Shown here in pieces: positions 6,436-7,430 of a stretch of 7,430 nucleotides of DNA. Source of the stretch: 73-13 sp035556395 (lineage in GTDB: Bacteria > Actinomycetota > Actinomycetes > Actinomycetales > Microbacteriaceae); NCBI GenBank assembly GCA_035556395.1, contig DATMFB010000157.1, forward strand, positions 1-7,430. Direction: 5' to 3'. The notes below the pieces were generated by a model, which was not told where the DNA came from, searched no databases, and saw only the letters and a program-made list of their open reading frames with translations. A program made the translations under genes and the position numbers. Position 1 is the stretch's first letter, and the number at the start of each line of letters is the position of its first letter.

Positions 6436-6441
6436 ACCGTA
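6436..6441 (-). promoter_or_regulatory. Possible -10 box of the livHMGF operon
   Basis: On the minus strand TACGGT (6441 to 6436) fits TAnnnT and ends 7 nt before the livH ATG at 6428, so transcription could begin at or next to the start codon. No good -35 hexamer is seen at 16-19 bp. The phased half-sites at 6452-6478 sit where an activator could compensate. This is weak evidence on its own. Confidence 0.3.
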
Positions 6442-6451
6442 CCCGCCGTTT

Positions 6452-6478
6452 GTTGCCTCGGTGTTACCTTCTTGTTCG
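6452..6478 (-). promoter_or_regulatory. Three 11-bp phased half-sites upstream of livH, GlnR-box-like
   Basis: Read on the minus strand from 6478, CGAAC-N6-GTAAC-N6-GCAAC places an AAC end every 11 bp. The published GlnR box of actinobacteria has the same AC-N9-AC spacing (gTnAc-N6-GnAAc). The array lies 24 to 50 nt upstream of the livH start codon. A related pair, GTTAC-N6-GTAAC, occurs before the convergent lipoprotein gene. The match is partial, and GlnR binding is an inference. Confidence 0.35.
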
Positions 6479-6517
6479 CGATCGCCATCGATCGGAATGT
6501 CCGGTACCGCAGGACGT

Positions 6518-6523
6518 TAGCAT
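6518..6523 (+). promoter_or_regulatory. -10 box of guaB, placed for a leaderless transcript
   Basis: TAGCAT (6518-6523) fits the actinobacterial -10 consensus and ends 5 nt before the A of the guaB ATG at 6529. Transcription would thus start at the ATG itself. This agrees with the lack of a well-placed Shine-Dalgarno before guaB. No strong -35 is seen, which is common for actinobacterial promoters. Confidence 0.45.
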
Positions 6524-6528
6524 TGAGC

Positions 6529-7430
6529 ATGGCTGATCACGACCCCTTCGGCTTCGTCGGACTGACCTACGACGACGTCATGCTGCTCCCCGGGCACACG
6601 GACGTGATCCCGTCCGCCGCCGACACGACCTCCCGGCTCACGCGCCGCATCAGCCTGAGCACGCCGCTGCTCTCCGCCGCGATGGACACCGTCACGGAGT
6701 CCCGCATGGCGATCGCGATGGCCCGTCAGGGCGGCATCGGCGTCCTGCACCGCAATCTCTCGATCGAGGACCAGGCCGCGCACGTCGACAAGGTCAAGCG
6801 CTCCGAGTCCGGCATGATCACGAACCCGATCACGACGACCGCCGATGCGACGGTCGCCGACGTCGACCTGCTCTGCGGCCAGTTCAAGGTCTCCGGTCTG
6901 CCCGTCGTCGAGGGCGACGGCCGGCTCATCGGCATCATCACGAACCGCGACATGCGATTCGTCTCCCCCTTCGAGAAGGACACGACGCTCGTCCGCGACG
7001 TCATGACGAAGGACGGCCTCATCACGGCGCCCGTCGGCATCGACCCGAACGCGGCGATGGCGCTGCTCGCGCAGCACCGGATCGAGAAGCTTCCGCTCGT
7101 CGACGCTGACGGCCGGCTCCACGGCCTCATCACCGTCAAGGACTTCGAGAAGAGCGAGAAGTACCCGAACGCGACGAAGGACGCCGAGGGCCGCCTCCGG
7201 GTCGCCGCCGCGATCGGCTTCTTCGGCGACGCGTGGGACCGCGCGGAGGCGCTGCGCGACGCGGGGGTCGACGTCATCATCGTCGACACCGCGAACGGCG
7301 ACTCGAAGGGCGTGCTCGACATCGTCAGCCGGCTCAAGTCCGACGCGTCGTTCTCCGAGATCGACGTCGTCGGCGGCAACGTCGCGACCCGCGAGGGCGC
7401 GGCGAACCTCGTCGCGGCCGGCGTCGACGC
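6529..7430 (+). CDS. guaB: IMP dehydrogenase, N-terminal 300 residues (runs off the window)
   Basis: This cytoplasmic enzyme oxidises IMP to XMP with NAD+, the committed step of guanine nucleotide synthesis. The N-terminus GLTYDDVMLLPGHTDVIPS (11-29) and TPLLSAAMDTVTESRMAIAM (45-64) are diagnostic. A pair of CBS domains (about 95-144 and 158-208, each ending in GIITNRDM or GLITVKDF) is inserted in the barrel as usual. VAAAIGF (225-231) and VDTANGDSKGVL (252-263) return to the TIM barrel, with Asp253 expected to act in cofactor/substrate binding. GGNVATREGA (282-291) follows. The catalytic cysteine loop and mobile flap lie beyond the window; the full protein should be about 500 residues. ATG 6529 gives the standard N-terminus. 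It is divergent from livH across a 100-bp region. Confidence 0.96.
   Translation, partial: MADHDPFGFVGLTYDDVMLLPGHTDVIPSAADTTSRLTRRISLSTPLLSAAMDTVTESRMAIAMARQGGIGVLHRNLSIEDQAAHVDKVKRSESGMITNPITTTADATVADVDLLCGQFKVSGLPVVEGDGRLIGIITNRDMRFVSPFEKDTTLVRDVMTKDGLITAPVGIDPNAAMALLAQHRIEKLPLVDADGRLHGLITVKDFEKSEKYPNATKDAEGRLRVAAAIGFFGDAWDRAEALRDAGVDVIIVDTANGDSKGVLDIVSRLKSDASFSEIDVVGGNVATREGAANLVAAGVD

Noticed and set aside
6517..7122. 201-codon minus-strand open frame opposite guaB
   Set aside because: guaB on the plus strand is unmistakable. The reverse frame has a typical antisense composition and no motif.

Overview
The window looks like chromosomal DNA of a high-GC Gram-positive bacterium (Actinomycetota), most likely a member of the Microbacteriaceae. 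The reasons are the strong G/C bias at third codon positions, the actinobacterial style of the RarD, LivF/G/H/M and GuaB proteins, a lipobox lipoprotein, promoters of the TTGAGC/TAGCCT kind, and a palindrome at 2418-2450 that resembles repeats I remember from Microbacteriaceae genomes. No genome was searched, so the family assignment is an inference.

Layout. At 21-992 (+) is a RarD-type EamA permease. Its first codons contain a perfect 15-bp inverted repeat that looks like a terminator. A short intergenic region (993-1096) holds a promoter, a GTTAC-N6-GTAAC element and a 14-bp perfect palindrome. It drives a 420-residue substrate-binding lipoprotein of the branched-chain amino acid/amide (HAAT) class at 1097-2359 (+), which ends in a strong hairpin terminator. 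A REP-like imperfect palindrome then separates it from the convergent operon livH-livM-livG-livF (6428 down to 2450, - strand), which encodes the two permeases and two ATPases of the same kind of transporter. The four genes are tightly packed: a 4-nt gap, an 11-bp overlap and a 4-bp overlap. At the right edge, divergent from livH, is the 5' part of guaB (IMP dehydrogenase), which runs off the window.

How the genes work together. The lipoprotein should capture a small amino acid, amide or urea-like solute outside the membrane and hand it to the LivH/LivM channel powered by LivG/LivF. All five components of one HAAT importer are therefore present, but they lie in two convergent transcription units. 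LivH is unusual: it carries a cleavable-looking signal peptide and an Ig-like extracytoplasmic domain of about 95 residues before its permease core. Both transporter promoters carry 11-bp phased (G)nnAC half-sites resembling GlnR boxes, which suggests nitrogen control (inference). RarD and GuaB are neighbours without an obvious functional tie.

Overall this is mostly ordinary core/transport DNA. The points worth a second look are the regulatory sites, the LivH fusion, the REP-like element, and the hairpin inside the start of rarD. I see no defence system, mobile element, CRISPR array or RNA gene.
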